From a virus, in the IMG/VR virus record IMGVR_UViG_3300010430_000035, positions 1 to 61,329 of that record: a DNA stretch of 61,329 bases; one strand, 5' to 3'. The notes beneath the pieces were generated by a model. The model saw only the letters and a list, made by a program, of their open reading frames with translations. It did no database searches and had not been told where the DNA came from. Each line of letters begins with the position of its first letter. Position 1 is the first letter of the stretch. This document shows positions 7,645-13,741 of this stretch, in pieces. The position numbers and the translations under genes were made by a program.

Positions 7645-7841
7645 CAGGACACCTCGACGTACTTCATGGTGGTCGACAACACGTTGTCGTAGTCGCCGCT
7701 CATCGCTTCGTCGCTGTATTTCTCAATCTCTGCGGGGTCGACGCCACCCCGCTTCATTGCCTTGCGAACCCGACCGATGATGGAGAAGGCGTTGCCGCTC
7801 TCTCCGACCAGCTTCACATTGATGTCTGGATACTTAGCCAT
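7644..7841 (-). CDS. Conserved small phage protein, 65 aa
   Basis: The pattern of a short strand, then NAFSIIGRVRKAM, then SGDYDNVLSTTMKY is one I recognise as a small conserved phage protein of unknown function found across many tailed phages. First gene after promoter 7883-7911; its ATG overlaps the TAA of an upstream nine-codon leader ORF (TAATG). Confidence 0.75.
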   Translation of the reverse strand: MAKYPDINVKLVGESGNAFSIIGRVRKAMKRGGVDPAEIEKYSDEAMSGDYDNVLSTTMKYVEVS

Positions 7842-7858
7842 AAAACCTCCTTCGTTGA

Positions 7859-7911
7859 GTCAGCCCCATCGCTGACATGGTTAGTATAGGGGTTCAGCCA
7901 CTGGATGTCAA
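7859..7911 (-). promoter_or_regulatory. Operator-promoter with +1 hairpin, cassette 7841-6372
   Basis: Minus strand: TTGACA (7911-7906), operator TCCAGTGGCTGAA directly after it, 17-base spacer, TATACT (7888-7883), predicted +1 at 7876. A perfect 6-bp hairpin, arms GTCAGC and GCTGAC with loop GATGGG, occupies 7876-7859, so it starts at +1. AGGAGG follows the hairpin. Confidence 0.85.
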
Positions 7912-8235
7912 GGGGCGGAGAGGTATTGATACCGGCTTAATCCGGTCCTTGCTTGGGGCTCGGAAGGTCGGGGCGTATGCCCATGCAACCATGTGCTCCA
8001 TCGGCAGTGGGTCCCAGTAGTCCTCGAACCCGCGTATCAGGAAGACGCCCTCTCGGCAGTTGTAGTAGCCCGTGGTGCAGTAGGTGTCCTTGCCGCCGCT
8101 GTTCGTCGTCAGCAGTATTTGCAGCAGCGGGCTTCGCAGGTTGAGCCGCTCTGGGTCAACCGGCAGGGTTAGCGTGGGTGGTGTGGACGGGCAGTACCAG
8201 TCCAGCACCACCGGCTTCGGAGGAGTCTCCATCAT
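7894..8235 (-). CDS. Hypothetical protein, 113 aa
   Basis: Pro-rich N-terminal third and a C-terminus that runs into the promoter of the next cassette. Overlaps the upstream gene by four bases (ATGA). No family recognised. Confidence 0.6.
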   Translation of the reverse strand: MMETPPKPVVLDWYCPSTPPTLTLPVDPERLNLRSPLLQILLTTNSGGKDTYCTTGYYNCREGVFLIRGFEDYWDPLPMEHMVAWAYAPTFRAPSKDRIKPVSIPLRPLTSSG

Positions 8236-8678
8236 GCCGCCACCTCCTCTGCTGGTGGCTCCAGATAGAAGACGTCCATCACCCGAGCCCTTGGTGAGTG
8301 CACCTTATCGAGTGGGCTGGGCATCCGGAAGTAGGTGTCGACGAACTCGCCGTTGCTCATCGCCCAGAAGTGGGTGGTGGTCCGCACCACGCACAGGGCG
8401 GTGCCGTCGTAGTGGTCCGCCAGCCAGCGCTTCAGCGTCGGTCCTTTGCCTCGCCGGTAACTTTCGGTGCCCTTCGACGAGAACCCGTTGCGAAGCAGTA
8501 CGTGCAAGAGGTCGAACGAGTACATCCCTCGGATGGACGGCTTCCCCGTCACTGCTCTGGCTTCGGCTGCCGCCTCGCCGGTCGTCATGCCGGTGATGGC
8601 GGCTATCGCAGCTGGACCGCAGTAGCGGTTGTGCTTGCCGCCCGCCGGCTCCAGTGCATTGTGTAGTTTGTGTCCCAT
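8232..8678 (-). CDS. Papain/C39-like cysteine peptidase fold protein, 148 aa (putative)
   Basis: NRYCGPAAIAAITG near residue 17 carries a Cys-Gly-Pro at the start of a helix, THFWAM near residue 103 a His at the start of a strand, and a VDT follows about ten residues later, which together are the Cys-His-Asp order of C39/papain-like proteins. No signal peptide or ABC domain, so it would act in the cytoplasm. It might also be an inactive or transglutaminase-like fold. AGGAGG precedes the ATG. Confidence 0.55.
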   Translation of the reverse strand: MGHKLHNALEPAGGKHNRYCGPAAIAAITGMTTGEAAAEARAVTGKPSIRGMYSFDLLHVLLRNGFSSKGTESYRRGKGPTLKRWLADHYDGTALCVVRTTTHFWAMSNGEFVDTYFRMPSPLDKVHSPRARVMDVFYLEPPAEEVAA

Positions 8679-8689
8679 GGTTCCTCCTT

Positions 8690-8965
8690 TTAGCAGGTGG
8701 GCATTCCGCCCTTACAGTAGATGTCGCGCTCGACTGCATCGAGGACGCCTTCGGTCAGTTTGACCGAGCTGCCGCCACTGCCTTTCCATGGCGTCATCCA
8801 GACCGTGTACCAGTCGACCTCCTTGCCTTCCCACTCTCGGACCGAGAGCTCGACCTTGATGGCGCCACCCCAGCCTGCAGCGACAGCCGTAGCTCCGCTC
8901 GACTTGCCGCCGAGCCGCGATACTTCGCCGCGGCTGCCTTTAATGCTTGCGTAAAATCGTGCCAC
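8690..8965 (-). CDS. Conserved small phage protein, 91 aa
   Basis: GTG start at 8965 with a near-perfect AAGGAGGTG upstream. The protein begins ARFYASIKGSRGEVSRLG and is Gly/Ser-rich with a beta-like pattern, resembling a widespread phage hypothetical protein. Function unknown. Confidence 0.7.
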   Translation of the reverse strand: MARFYASIKGSRGEVSRLGGKSSGATAVAAGWGGAIKVELSVREWEGKEVDWYTVWMTPWKGSGGSSVKLTEGVLDAVERDIYCKGGMPTC

Positions 8966-8968
8966 TAT

Positions 8969-9061
8969 TCACCTCCTTTCTTTAGTAGTGTTACTGCCTT
9001 CTTGGCGCCGCCTACGGCGATGCCGCCTCGCGTTTTCGATGTCGATATAGTTGTTGCTCAC
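8969..9061 (-). CDS. Arginine-rich micropeptide, 30 aa (putative)
   Basis: GTG 9061 has AAGGAG nine bases upstream and is the first start codon after the promoter at 9101-9129; the TAG of the leader ORF overlaps it (TAGTG). The frame encodes VSNNYIDIENARRHRRRR and ends four bases before the next GTG. The arginine cluster would allow RNA or DNA binding. Confidence 0.45.
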   Translation of the reverse strand: MSNNYIDIENARRHRRRRRQEGSNTTKERR

Positions 9062-9076
9062 TAGCTTCTCCTTTTG

Positions 9077-9129
9077 GCTGGTCCCATTACCAGCACAGTC
9101 ATCTTACCAGTCCAGAGGCTGGACGTCAA
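9077..9129 (-). promoter_or_regulatory. Operator-promoter with +1 hairpin, cassette 9061-7894
   Basis: Minus strand: TTGACG (9129-9124), perfect operator palindrome TCCAGCCTCTGGA, 17-base spacer, TAAGAT (9106-9101), predicted +1 at 9094. Hairpin arms GCTGGT and ACCAGC with loop AATGGG fill 9094-9077. Confidence 0.83.
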
Positions 9130-9261
9130 CTACTTTGGGTTGGCGTTGATAAAGGCTTTGCGGTAGCGCTCGTTGCGAGCCTCCGAGATTCCTTCCTTGC
9201 GGCGCCTCTTGAGGTTCCGCAGGAGGATTGCCTTGACGTCTGGCTTAAGCGGCTTTGACAT
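9130..9261 (-). CDS. Small basic hypothetical protein, 43 aa
   Basis: ATG 9261 lies inside the end of the upstream gene and has GGAG upstream; a longer in-frame ATG at 9348 is within that gene. The 43 residues are Lys/Arg-rich (NLKRRRKEG) and helical-looking. The stop abuts the promoter of the next cassette. Confidence 0.55.
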   Translation of the reverse strand: MSKPLKPDVKAILLRNLKRRRKEGISEARNERYRKAFINANPK

Positions 9262-9691
9262 AGCTGGGGTTCTCCTTGATGGCTGCCTTGTAGTCGTTGT
9301 AGTCGACAGTGGACGGGTTGTAGATTCGCATGGTCCCGCTTGCCGCAATCATTAGGGCGCCAACTATCGGCGCTCGCTTCCTGCCGAGGTCGGACTCTTC
9401 GTAGTACATCGGTTCGCTGCGGTTCAGCTTGTAGACGAGTGCTCCGTCCTTCAGCTCCGTAGCAAAGAAGGCTCCGTTAGGGTTAATTCCGGCTCGGTCC
9501 CAAGCTCGTTTCGTTGGCAGGTACTTCCGAGCCATGATGCGCCGGTTGACCTTCTCGTTCTCCTCACCACGAAACCCGTAGGGCGACAGTGGCTTGAAGA
9601 CGAACTCAGCGAGGTGGATGTCAACAGTGTCGGCGCTCAGCCCGACATTAACGGTCGTGGGCTTGGCTAGTAGCTTGTAAAGGTAGTCCAC
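9245..9691 (-). CDS. Hypothetical protein, 148 aa
   Basis: GTG start at 9691, immediately after the preceding gene. Soluble, mixed alpha/beta, with no motif I recognise. Third-to-last gene of the cassette driven by promoter 10623-10651. Confidence 0.6.
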   Translation of the reverse strand: MDYLYKLLAKPTTVNVGLSADTVDIHLAEFVFKPLSPYGFRGEENEKVNRRIMARKYLPTKRAWDRAGINPNGAFFATELKDGALVYKLNRSEPMYYEESDLGRKRAPIVGALMIAASGTMRIYNPSTVDYNDYKAAIKENPSYVKAA

Positions 9692-9692
9692 G

Positions 9693-9974
9693 CTACGCCT
9701 CCTTCGGTAATTCGTAGACGCCCAGTCGACCGTAGGGCAGGTTGTCTGCGACCTTCTTCTTGAAGGCTTCCTCCGCCTCTGCTCGCTCAGCCTCGCCGTT
9801 CGAGCCCTCGCTCACTGGGAAGTATTTGCCCCAGAACAGGCTGCCTTCGGCGTTAAAGCTCCAGACCACAAACTTGCCGTCCAGCTTCGCCAGCACAACA
9901 CCGCCGGCATAGTCCGCCGGAATGTCGAAGATGGCGAGAACCAGTCCGTTCTCTTTCAGATAGTTAAGACGCAA
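9693..9974 (-). CDS. Hypothetical protein, 93 aa
   Basis: No ATG is available. Two TTG codons, at 9980 and 9974, follow AAAGGAGGAG; 9974 gives the better spacing (8) and is chosen. The N-terminal half looks like a small beta-sheet (LVLAIFDIPADY, VVWSFNAEG), then a charged helix. Function unknown. Confidence 0.6.
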   Translation of the reverse strand: MRLNYLKENGLVLAIFDIPADYAGGVVLAKLDGKFVVWSFNAEGSLFWGKYFPVSEGSNGEAERAEAEEAFKKKVADNLPYGRLGVYELPKEA

Positions 9975-10134
9975 TTCCAACTCCTCCTTTCTTGTCGTTA
10001 ATGATGCGAAGCCTCAGCTCTTCCTTCAGCTTCTCGATGGTTTCTGCAGCCCTCATGGCTCTCTTGCGGTTGTTCTCGAGCCTCCACTCATTCGAGTTAA
10101 TCACGCCCAGAGGGTCTATTCCGATATCCTTCAC
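9964..10134 (-). CDS. Small helical protein, 56 aa
   Basis: GTG 10134 overlaps the previous stop (GTGA) and has AGGAGG upstream. The protein contains a long charged helix (ETIEKLKEELRLRI). Its end overlaps the start of the next gene, with the AAAGGAGGAG ribosome site inside its last codons. Confidence 0.5.
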   Translation of the reverse strand: MKDIGIDPLGVINSNEWRLENNRKRAMRAAETIEKLKEELRLRIINDKKGGVGIAS

Positions 10135-10253
10135 GATTCCTCCTCTTCGCTATCGCCGGCGACATTGTCAGGGATGCCGGCATCTTCGGCGTCCGCGGGG
10201 CGAATCCCAACCCGCTCCCACATAAGATATTCGCTCATAGACATTGGGGTCAT
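10131..10253 (-). CDS. Small acidic protein, 40 aa
   Basis: ATG 10253 with AGGAGGAG upstream. It begins MTPMSMSEYLMWERVGIRP and ends in a run of Glu. Position and ribosome site argue that it is real; no family recognised. Confidence 0.5.
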   Translation of the reverse strand: MTPMSMSEYLMWERVGIRPADAEDAGIPDNVAGDSEEEES

Positions 10254-10264
10254 GGTGTCTCCTC

Positions 10265-10456
10265 CTAGTAAGGCGCTATCGAAGCGCCGTCGTGAATAAC
10301 AGGCTCGCCGTCGACTTCAGCGAGCGCCACTGAGAGCAGTCCCATTTTTGTCAGTGGGACAGACAGCTCGTGCATGGCTTTCTTCTTGGCTTCGTAGAGT
10401 GAGGGGGCGTAAATCTCAGCCTTCTTCCCTCCGTAGTGCGCGATGTATCCGTTCAT
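10265..10456 (-). CDS. Conserved small phage protein, 63 aa
   Basis: The pattern YIAHYGGKKAEIYAPSLYEA then a helix and VALAEVDGEPVIHD resembles a short conserved protein found in very many phages, of unknown role. ATG 10456 overlaps the stop of the upstream gene. Confidence 0.72.
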   Translation of the reverse strand: MNGYIAHYGGKKAEIYAPSLYEAKKKAMHELSVPLTKMGLLSVALAEVDGEPVIHDGASIAPY

Positions 10457-10578
10457 GCTAAGGACCCCGCGGCGTCGGCAAGCAGTGCCGAGTTGTATGA
10501 AAGCGACGATTCGTCCAGCTCAAGGTAGAGAGAAGCGAGAACCGACGCGATGATTAGAGCTGAAAGCAAACCAGCCAT
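10453..10578 (-). CDS. Single-pass membrane micropeptide, 41 aa
   Basis: ATG 10578 is preceded by AAGGAGG. Residues 3-17 (LLSALIIASVLASLY) form a short membrane helix. The ATG in the leader hairpin loop (10608) is in frame and would add ten residues (MGPALEKEVD), so two forms are possible. Confidence 0.55.
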   Translation of the reverse strand: MAGLLSALIIASVLASLYLELDESSLSYNSALLADAAGSLA

Positions 10579-10597
10579 ATCAACCTCCTTTTCCAGT

Positions 10598-10651
10598 GCG
10601 GGTCCCATTACCCACAACCCAGAGTATAAGGGTTCAGCCACTGGATGTCAA
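10598..10651 (-). promoter_or_regulatory. Operator-promoter with +1 hairpin, cassette 10578-9130
   Basis: Minus strand: TTGACA (10651-10646), operator TCCAGTGGCTGAA, 17-base spacer, TATACT (10628-10623), predicted +1 at 10616. Hairpin arms GTGGGT and ACCCGC (one G-U pair) with loop AATGGG lie at 10615-10598. Confidence 0.85.
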
Positions 10652-10850
10652 GTCTCTGAAAGTCAATAACCATCGGGCACACGCGACCAACCGCAGCATC
10701 AGCGGTGGTGCTCCCTAGTGTCGTATACAGTAGCGACTGCTGTCCCTCTTCGGCTAGAGACTCCCGAGGGGGGCATGGCGGATGTCGACTCCGGTCTCTG
10801 CGCCTGTTTATTACGCAGCCTCTGCCCCGAACTGGGACCGAGAAAAGTGT

Positions 10851-10953
10851 TTGAATCGAAGGCGGATTATGGGATAATGGAACCCTAAACCCGAGGTCGG
10901 TCTGCAAACTTTCGCTCGGTCGAAGCCCGCTTTCACAGCGGGCTTTGTCTTTT
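10851..10953 (+). ncRNA. Possible phage small RNA, about 69 nt, with own promoter and terminator
   Basis: TTGAAT (10851-10856) and GATAAT (10873-10878), 16 bases apart, predict +1 near 10885. An intrinsic terminator ends at about 10953. No ORF with a ribosome site lies between. The stretch 10652-11036 between divergent operons otherwise holds no gene I can support. The transcript would contain two copies of CGGTC. Promoter strength is only moderate, so this is a candidate. Confidence 0.4.
10923..10953 (+). terminator. Intrinsic terminator, plus strand
   Basis: AAGCCCGC and GCGGGCTT form a perfect 8-bp stem with a 7-base loop, followed by TTTGTCTTTT. The opposite strand lacks a T-tract, so it acts on plus-strand transcription, yet no plus-strand gene lies upstream of it except leftwards past 6311; this points to a short RNA ending here. 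Confidence 0.8.
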
Positions 10954-11036
10954 CAGGATAGCGGCTTCCTGCTGCGCTGTCACCTTCAACCCAACTTTAA
11001 CCTTACACATTAAAGCCGGCTTCAAGGTTGCGGCTA

Positions 11037-11092
11037 TTGACATCCAAGGGCTGGACTGGTATCATCGCTGTGCACTGGGAATGGGCTCAGTG
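11037..11092 (+). promoter_or_regulatory. Operator-promoter with +1 hairpin, cassette 11110-12045
   Basis: TTGACA (11037-11042), operator TCCAAGGGCTGGA, 17-base spacer, TATCAT (11060-11065), predicted +1 near 11072. Hairpin arms CACTGGG and CTCAGTG (7 bp with one G-U) with loop AATGGG lie at 11073-11092. Confidence 0.82.
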
Positions 11093-11109
11093 ACACAGGA
11101 GGGTTCCAC

Positions 11110-11322
11110 GTGAAACCAATCGAACTGTACAGCCGGCTTGAGAAGCACGACTGGTGGTATCACATGAGTGACGACCACCGGCACTACAAAGCCGGCGAGG
11201 CGGACAGCGAGGAGCTGCGAGCCGCATCCGAAGAAAGCCCCGAGAACAAGGCAGTGTATGACGACTACATCGCCTACAAGAGCGGGAAGGGACCCAAACC
11301 AAAACCACCAGAAGAAGGATAA
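11110..11322 (+). CDS. Hypothetical protein, 70 aa
   Basis: GTG 11110 with AGGAGG upstream; the stop of the leader ORF overlaps it as GTGA. The protein is charged, with a Lys/Pro tail. No family recognised. Confidence 0.6.
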   Translation: MKPIELYSRLEKHDWWYHMSDDHRHYKAGEADSEELRAASEESPENKAVYDDYIAYKSGKGPKPKPPEEG

Positions 11323-11541
11323 ATGTCAGAAAACAAGGCAAAAATTATCGTGGTCGGACCCCACGTATACGGGTACGGAGATACCCTGAAGGAGGCGAAG
11401 GCTAACGCCAAGAAAGAGCTGGGCAAGGTGTCTGGCAAAAAGGCTGTGTTCAAGGGCTATGTGACTGACCCGAGCGGCTACGTTGACCACTTCGGTTACA
11501 TCTTGGCTGACGAATTTCTTTACGAACTAGGAGAGGTGTAA
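11323..11541 (+). CDS. Hypothetical protein, 72 aa
   Basis: ATG directly after the previous TAA. The sequence suggests a small alpha/beta domain beginning with a hydrophobic strand (KIIVVGPHVYGYG) followed by a Lys/Ala helix. Function unknown. It overlaps the next start by one base. Confidence 0.6.
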   Translation: MSENKAKIIVVGPHVYGYGDTLKEAKANAKKELGKVSGKKAVFKGYVTDPSGYVDHFGYILADEFLYELGEV

Positions 11542-11876
11542 TGCCAGAAGCAAAGGCATGGGATGGCTATGACTCGATAGCCGAGTTTTTCAAGGTAGAG
11601 CTGGAGGACAGCCTGTCAGACATCGCCAGCCACGGCGCGGATGGAGGTTATCCGTACATCACCTACTACAGCGACACTGTCGCTCTGTACGACAAGTACG
11701 AGGTCGAGATAATGGGGGCGCTGTCGGAGGAGGCGGAGTCGCTGGGGTACGAGAACACCAGCGCCATGATAGCCGGATTCAACCGAGCCGATGACGCCGA
11801 CACCCCAACCGGTCGCAAGAACCTGCTGGTCTGGTACATGGCGGAGAAGGTGGCGCTCGAGGTGGAGGATGCGTAA
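11541..11876 (+). CDS. Acidic hypothetical protein, 111 aa
   Basis: Preceded by AGGAGAGG. Acidic and helical, with conserved-looking ITYYSDTVALYDKYE. Resembles small phage proteins of unknown function. Overlaps the next gene by eight bases. Confidence 0.65.
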   Translation: MPEAKAWDGYDSIAEFFKVELEDSLSDIASHGADGGYPYITYYSDTVALYDKYEVEIMGALSEEAESLGYENTSAMIAGFNRADDADTPTGRKNLLVWYMAEKVALEVEDA

Positions 11877-12045
11877 CTGGCGCAGCTGCCATCACGTAGC
11901 CGAGAACGACGGGCATTGCCACTACTGCGGGATGCCTGTCGACCTCGACAACTGGGCTGCCGAGAACGGTCTCTGGGACGAGCCTCATAGGGCGGCTCGG
12001 GAGTTCGACAAGGCGGTGGACGAGTACAAAGAACGCCATTCTTGA
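11869..12045 (+). CDS. Small zinc-binding protein, 58 aa (putative)
   Basis: ATG 11869 lies within the last codons of the previous gene. Cys and His residues in CHHVAENDGHCHYCGMP (about residues 6-22) could bind one zinc. A charged helix follows. An earlier in-frame ATG at 11791 would be inside the previous gene. Confidence 0.55.
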   Translation: MRNWRSCHHVAENDGHCHYCGMPVDLDNWAAENGLWDEPHRAAREFDKAVDEYKERHS

Positions 12046-12094
12046 CATCCAGCAGTTGGACTGTTATACTGTGTTTGTCGGGAATGGGACCGAC
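12042..12094 (+). promoter_or_regulatory. Operator-promoter with +1 hairpin, cassette 12112-13027
   Basis: TTGACA (12042-12047, overlapping the previous stop codon), operator TCCAGCAGTTGGA, 17-base spacer, TATACT (12065-12070), predicted +1 at 12077. Hairpin arms GTCGG and CCGAC, with the AATGGG loop (12083-12088) flanked by a G-A mismatch, lie at 12077-12094. Confidence 0.85.
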
Positions 12095-12111
12095 GAAACA
12101 AAGGAGGTGAT

Positions 12112-12342
12112 GTGAGTATCTACGACGAGGACCTGATTGTTTCTGGCTACAAAAGCCTGAGAATCAACAAGGAGTCTCTCGATATGTTGTTGAATAGCAA
12201 GTCGATAGCGGAGCTTCCAGAGGGAGCATACGCGCCAGTCAGGATGGACTTGAGGCTGGCTCGGGACCGAGTCGACGTAGCGATGAAGACTGTTGAGCGA
12301 TATTTCCCAAACATCAAAGAGAAGGCGTATGAACGGTCCTGA
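12112..12342 (+). CDS. Hypothetical protein, 76 aa
   Basis: GTG 12112 is preceded by AAGGAGGTGAT. Small helical protein with no recognised family. The stop of the leader ORF is one base before its start. Confidence 0.6.
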   Translation: MSIYDEDLIVSGYKSLRINKESLDMLLNSKSIAELPEGAYAPVRMDLRLARDRVDVAMKTVERYFPNIKEKAYERS

Positions 12343-12529
12343 TTTCATTATTAACCCCGCGGGCATGAGTCTTGTGATTCTGGTTCCGTGGAGTGACAAA
12401 GCGAAGGCGTGGGCGAAGGAGAACATTGATATCCCCGACTACGCCAGCGAGAGGTCCATCCCAGTAGAGCCGCGATACATCGGCGCCATTGTGGATGGTA
12501 TTAAGAACGACGGGATGACCGTCAGCTAG
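12329..12529 (+). CDS. Hypothetical protein, 66 aa
   Basis: ATG 12329 overlaps the end of the previous gene by 14 bases and has AGAAGG upstream; the longer ORF from 12293 is unlikely. A hydrophobic strand (MSLVILVPW) is followed by a helix. Function unknown. Confidence 0.55.
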   Translation: MNGPDFIINPAGMSLVILVPWSDKAKAWAKENIDIPDYASERSIPVEPRYIGAIVDGIKNDGMTVS

Positions 12530-12540
12530 AGGAGGTTGTT

Positions 12541-12822
12541 ATGACTGAAGCAGCATACGAAGTTTTAGACATGGGTGGTGGCGAGCTTTACGAGGCGCTG
12601 TCGCCGGAGAAGAAAGCGGTAGCCGACAGTATGGGCTACTGTAAGATGTTCGCAGAGGCGCCAGCTGACGCGGACGAGGCATTCACGGTCTTCGAGAAGT
12701 ACGCGAAGGCGGATGGGGAGGGCTCCGCAGCCTACTCATCGGTCGGACTGATGATGTACCTGAATCGAAGCATCGCAATCATCGCCGCCGAGGTGAGCAT
12801 CGACGAAAAGGAGGAGAAGTAA
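12541..12822 (+). CDS. Hypothetical protein, 93 aa
   Basis: GAGGAGG precedes ATG 12541. Acidic, helical and Ala-rich. No family recognised. Its last codons contain the AAGGAGG that serves the zinc-ribbon frame that follows. Confidence 0.62.
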   Translation: MTEAAYEVLDMGGGELYEALSPEKKAVADSMGYCKMFAEAPADADEAFTVFEKYAKADGEGSAAYSSVGLMMYLNRSIAIIAAEVSIDEKEEK

Positions 12823-12823
12823 A

Positions 12824-13027
12824 ATCAAGCTAGCATCGGACCGCTGCCCGCACATAATCTGTGAGTGCGGAAACAAACTGTACCTCGGTCGGATAAATCC
12901 CGACGCGATGGTAGGCAGGGTCTTCGAGTGCTCACGATGCGGCGAAAGGATAGGCGTGAACGGCGGACCGCCGCCGCCAGAAGAGCTTCTTCTGGGACCG
13001 GTCCCCGACGAAAACATATTGCACTAA
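12824..13027 (+). CDS. Zinc-ribbon protein with no canonical start codon, 67 codons
   Basis: An open frame from the previous stop to TAA 13025-13027 encodes CPHIICECGN and later CSRCGERIG, a clear four-cysteine zinc ribbon, then a Pro/Leu tail. AAGGAGGAG ends eight bases before 12824, but the codon there is ATC; the first ATG in frame (12911) is after the first cysteine pair. Either AUC is used, an upstream frame slips, or the start is mutated. Confidence 0.5.
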   Translation: MKLASDRCPHIICECGNKLYLGRINPDAMVGRVFECSRCGERIGVNGGPPPPEELLLGPVPDENILH

Positions 13028-13225
13028 CAAGCGCCCACACCGCGCTCCTTGCGGTGGTGAGCGGGGGCATCATCGCGGCGGAACTCCGCCCGAAATAGCC
13101 CAAGCAGTGTTGCTACTACCGGTGCGGTCGCAGGGGCTTTTAGGATTACTTCTACCCTGCGCGGGCGACGTCATACAACCGGTAAAGTGCTGCAACCCCC
13201 GCACTAATTCTACTAAGGAGGAACC
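13028..13225 (+). other. Gene-free stretch before the HD protein
   Basis: No supported ORF. It contains a hairpin-forming pair ACACCGC and GCGGTGGT around a GCTCCTT loop near 13036-13057, and two ACCGGT sites at 13118 and 13191. No consensus promoter with the shared operator was found here. AAGGAGG at its end serves the next gene. Confidence 0.5.
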
Positions 13226-13675
13226 ATGAACCATGATTACAAGAGCTTGGTCACCCCAGCTGTGATGCTGGCGACCACGATGCACGAGGGCGATGAGGAC
13301 AAGATGGGGCGACCCTACATCCTGCATCCGCTGAGCGTGATGAACCGCGTTAAGGCGCGGAACGAATACGACTACGTCGGCATGATTGTCGCGGTCCTTC
13401 ACGACACGGTGGAGGACACTCCCTTGACGCTGGCGGAGGTTATGAACGCCTACGGGGTTGAGGTCGCGGAGGCAGTCGACGCCATCAGTAAGCGCAACCA
13501 CGAGACCCACAGTGAGTACATCAGCCGAGTGCTCGAGAACCCGATTGCGGTGCGAGTGAAGCTGGCGGATGTGGAGGACAACATGGGTCGGGATGGCGCA
13601 CCGCCGAGCCTGATGAAGCGCTACGAGAAGCTGCACCCAGTGCTGCTTGCTCGCTACTCAGCGAACGCTGGTTGA
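13226..13675 (+). CDS. HD-domain phosphohydrolase similar to SpoT/MESH1 alarmone hydrolases, 149 aa
   Basis: The order of motifs is that of (p)ppGpp hydrolase domains: MGRPYILHPLSV (about 29-40), AVLHDTVEDT (about 56-65, with the HD pair) and VKLADVEDN (about 111-119, with the final Asp and Asn). The length fits a stand-alone small hydrolase; there is no synthetase domain. It could lower the host alarmone during infection or clean up another nucleotide. ATG 13226 has AAGGAGG upstream. Confidence 0.72.
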   Translation: MNHDYKSLVTPAVMLATTMHEGDEDKMGRPYILHPLSVMNRVKARNEYDYVGMIVAVLHDTVEDTPLTLAEVMNAYGVEVAEAVDAISKRNHETHSEYISRVLENPIAVRVKLADVEDNMGRDGAPPSLMKRYEKLHPVLLARYSANAG

Positions 13676-13725
13676 CATCCAGCCACTGAACTGATACAAT
13701 GTGTTTTGTCGGTAATGGGACCGAC
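13672..13725 (+). promoter_or_regulatory. Operator-promoter with +1 hairpin, cassette from 13742
   Basis: TTGACA (13672-13677, containing the stop of the previous gene), operator TCCAGCCACTGAA, 17-base spacer, TACAAT (13695-13700), predicted +1 at 13707. Hairpin arms GTCGGT and ACCGAC with loop AATGGG lie at 13708-13725. Confidence 0.85.
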
Positions 13726-13741
13726 TAATTAAGGAGGCACT

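Noticed and set aside
10608-10907. Minus-strand ORF of 99 codons over the promoter at 10623-10651
   Set aside because: It runs across a consensus promoter and its hairpin, has no ribosome site and ends in the leader.
12865-13098. Plus-strand ORF of 77 codons
   Set aside because: Arg/Ala-rich shadow of the zinc-ribbon frame at 12824-13027.
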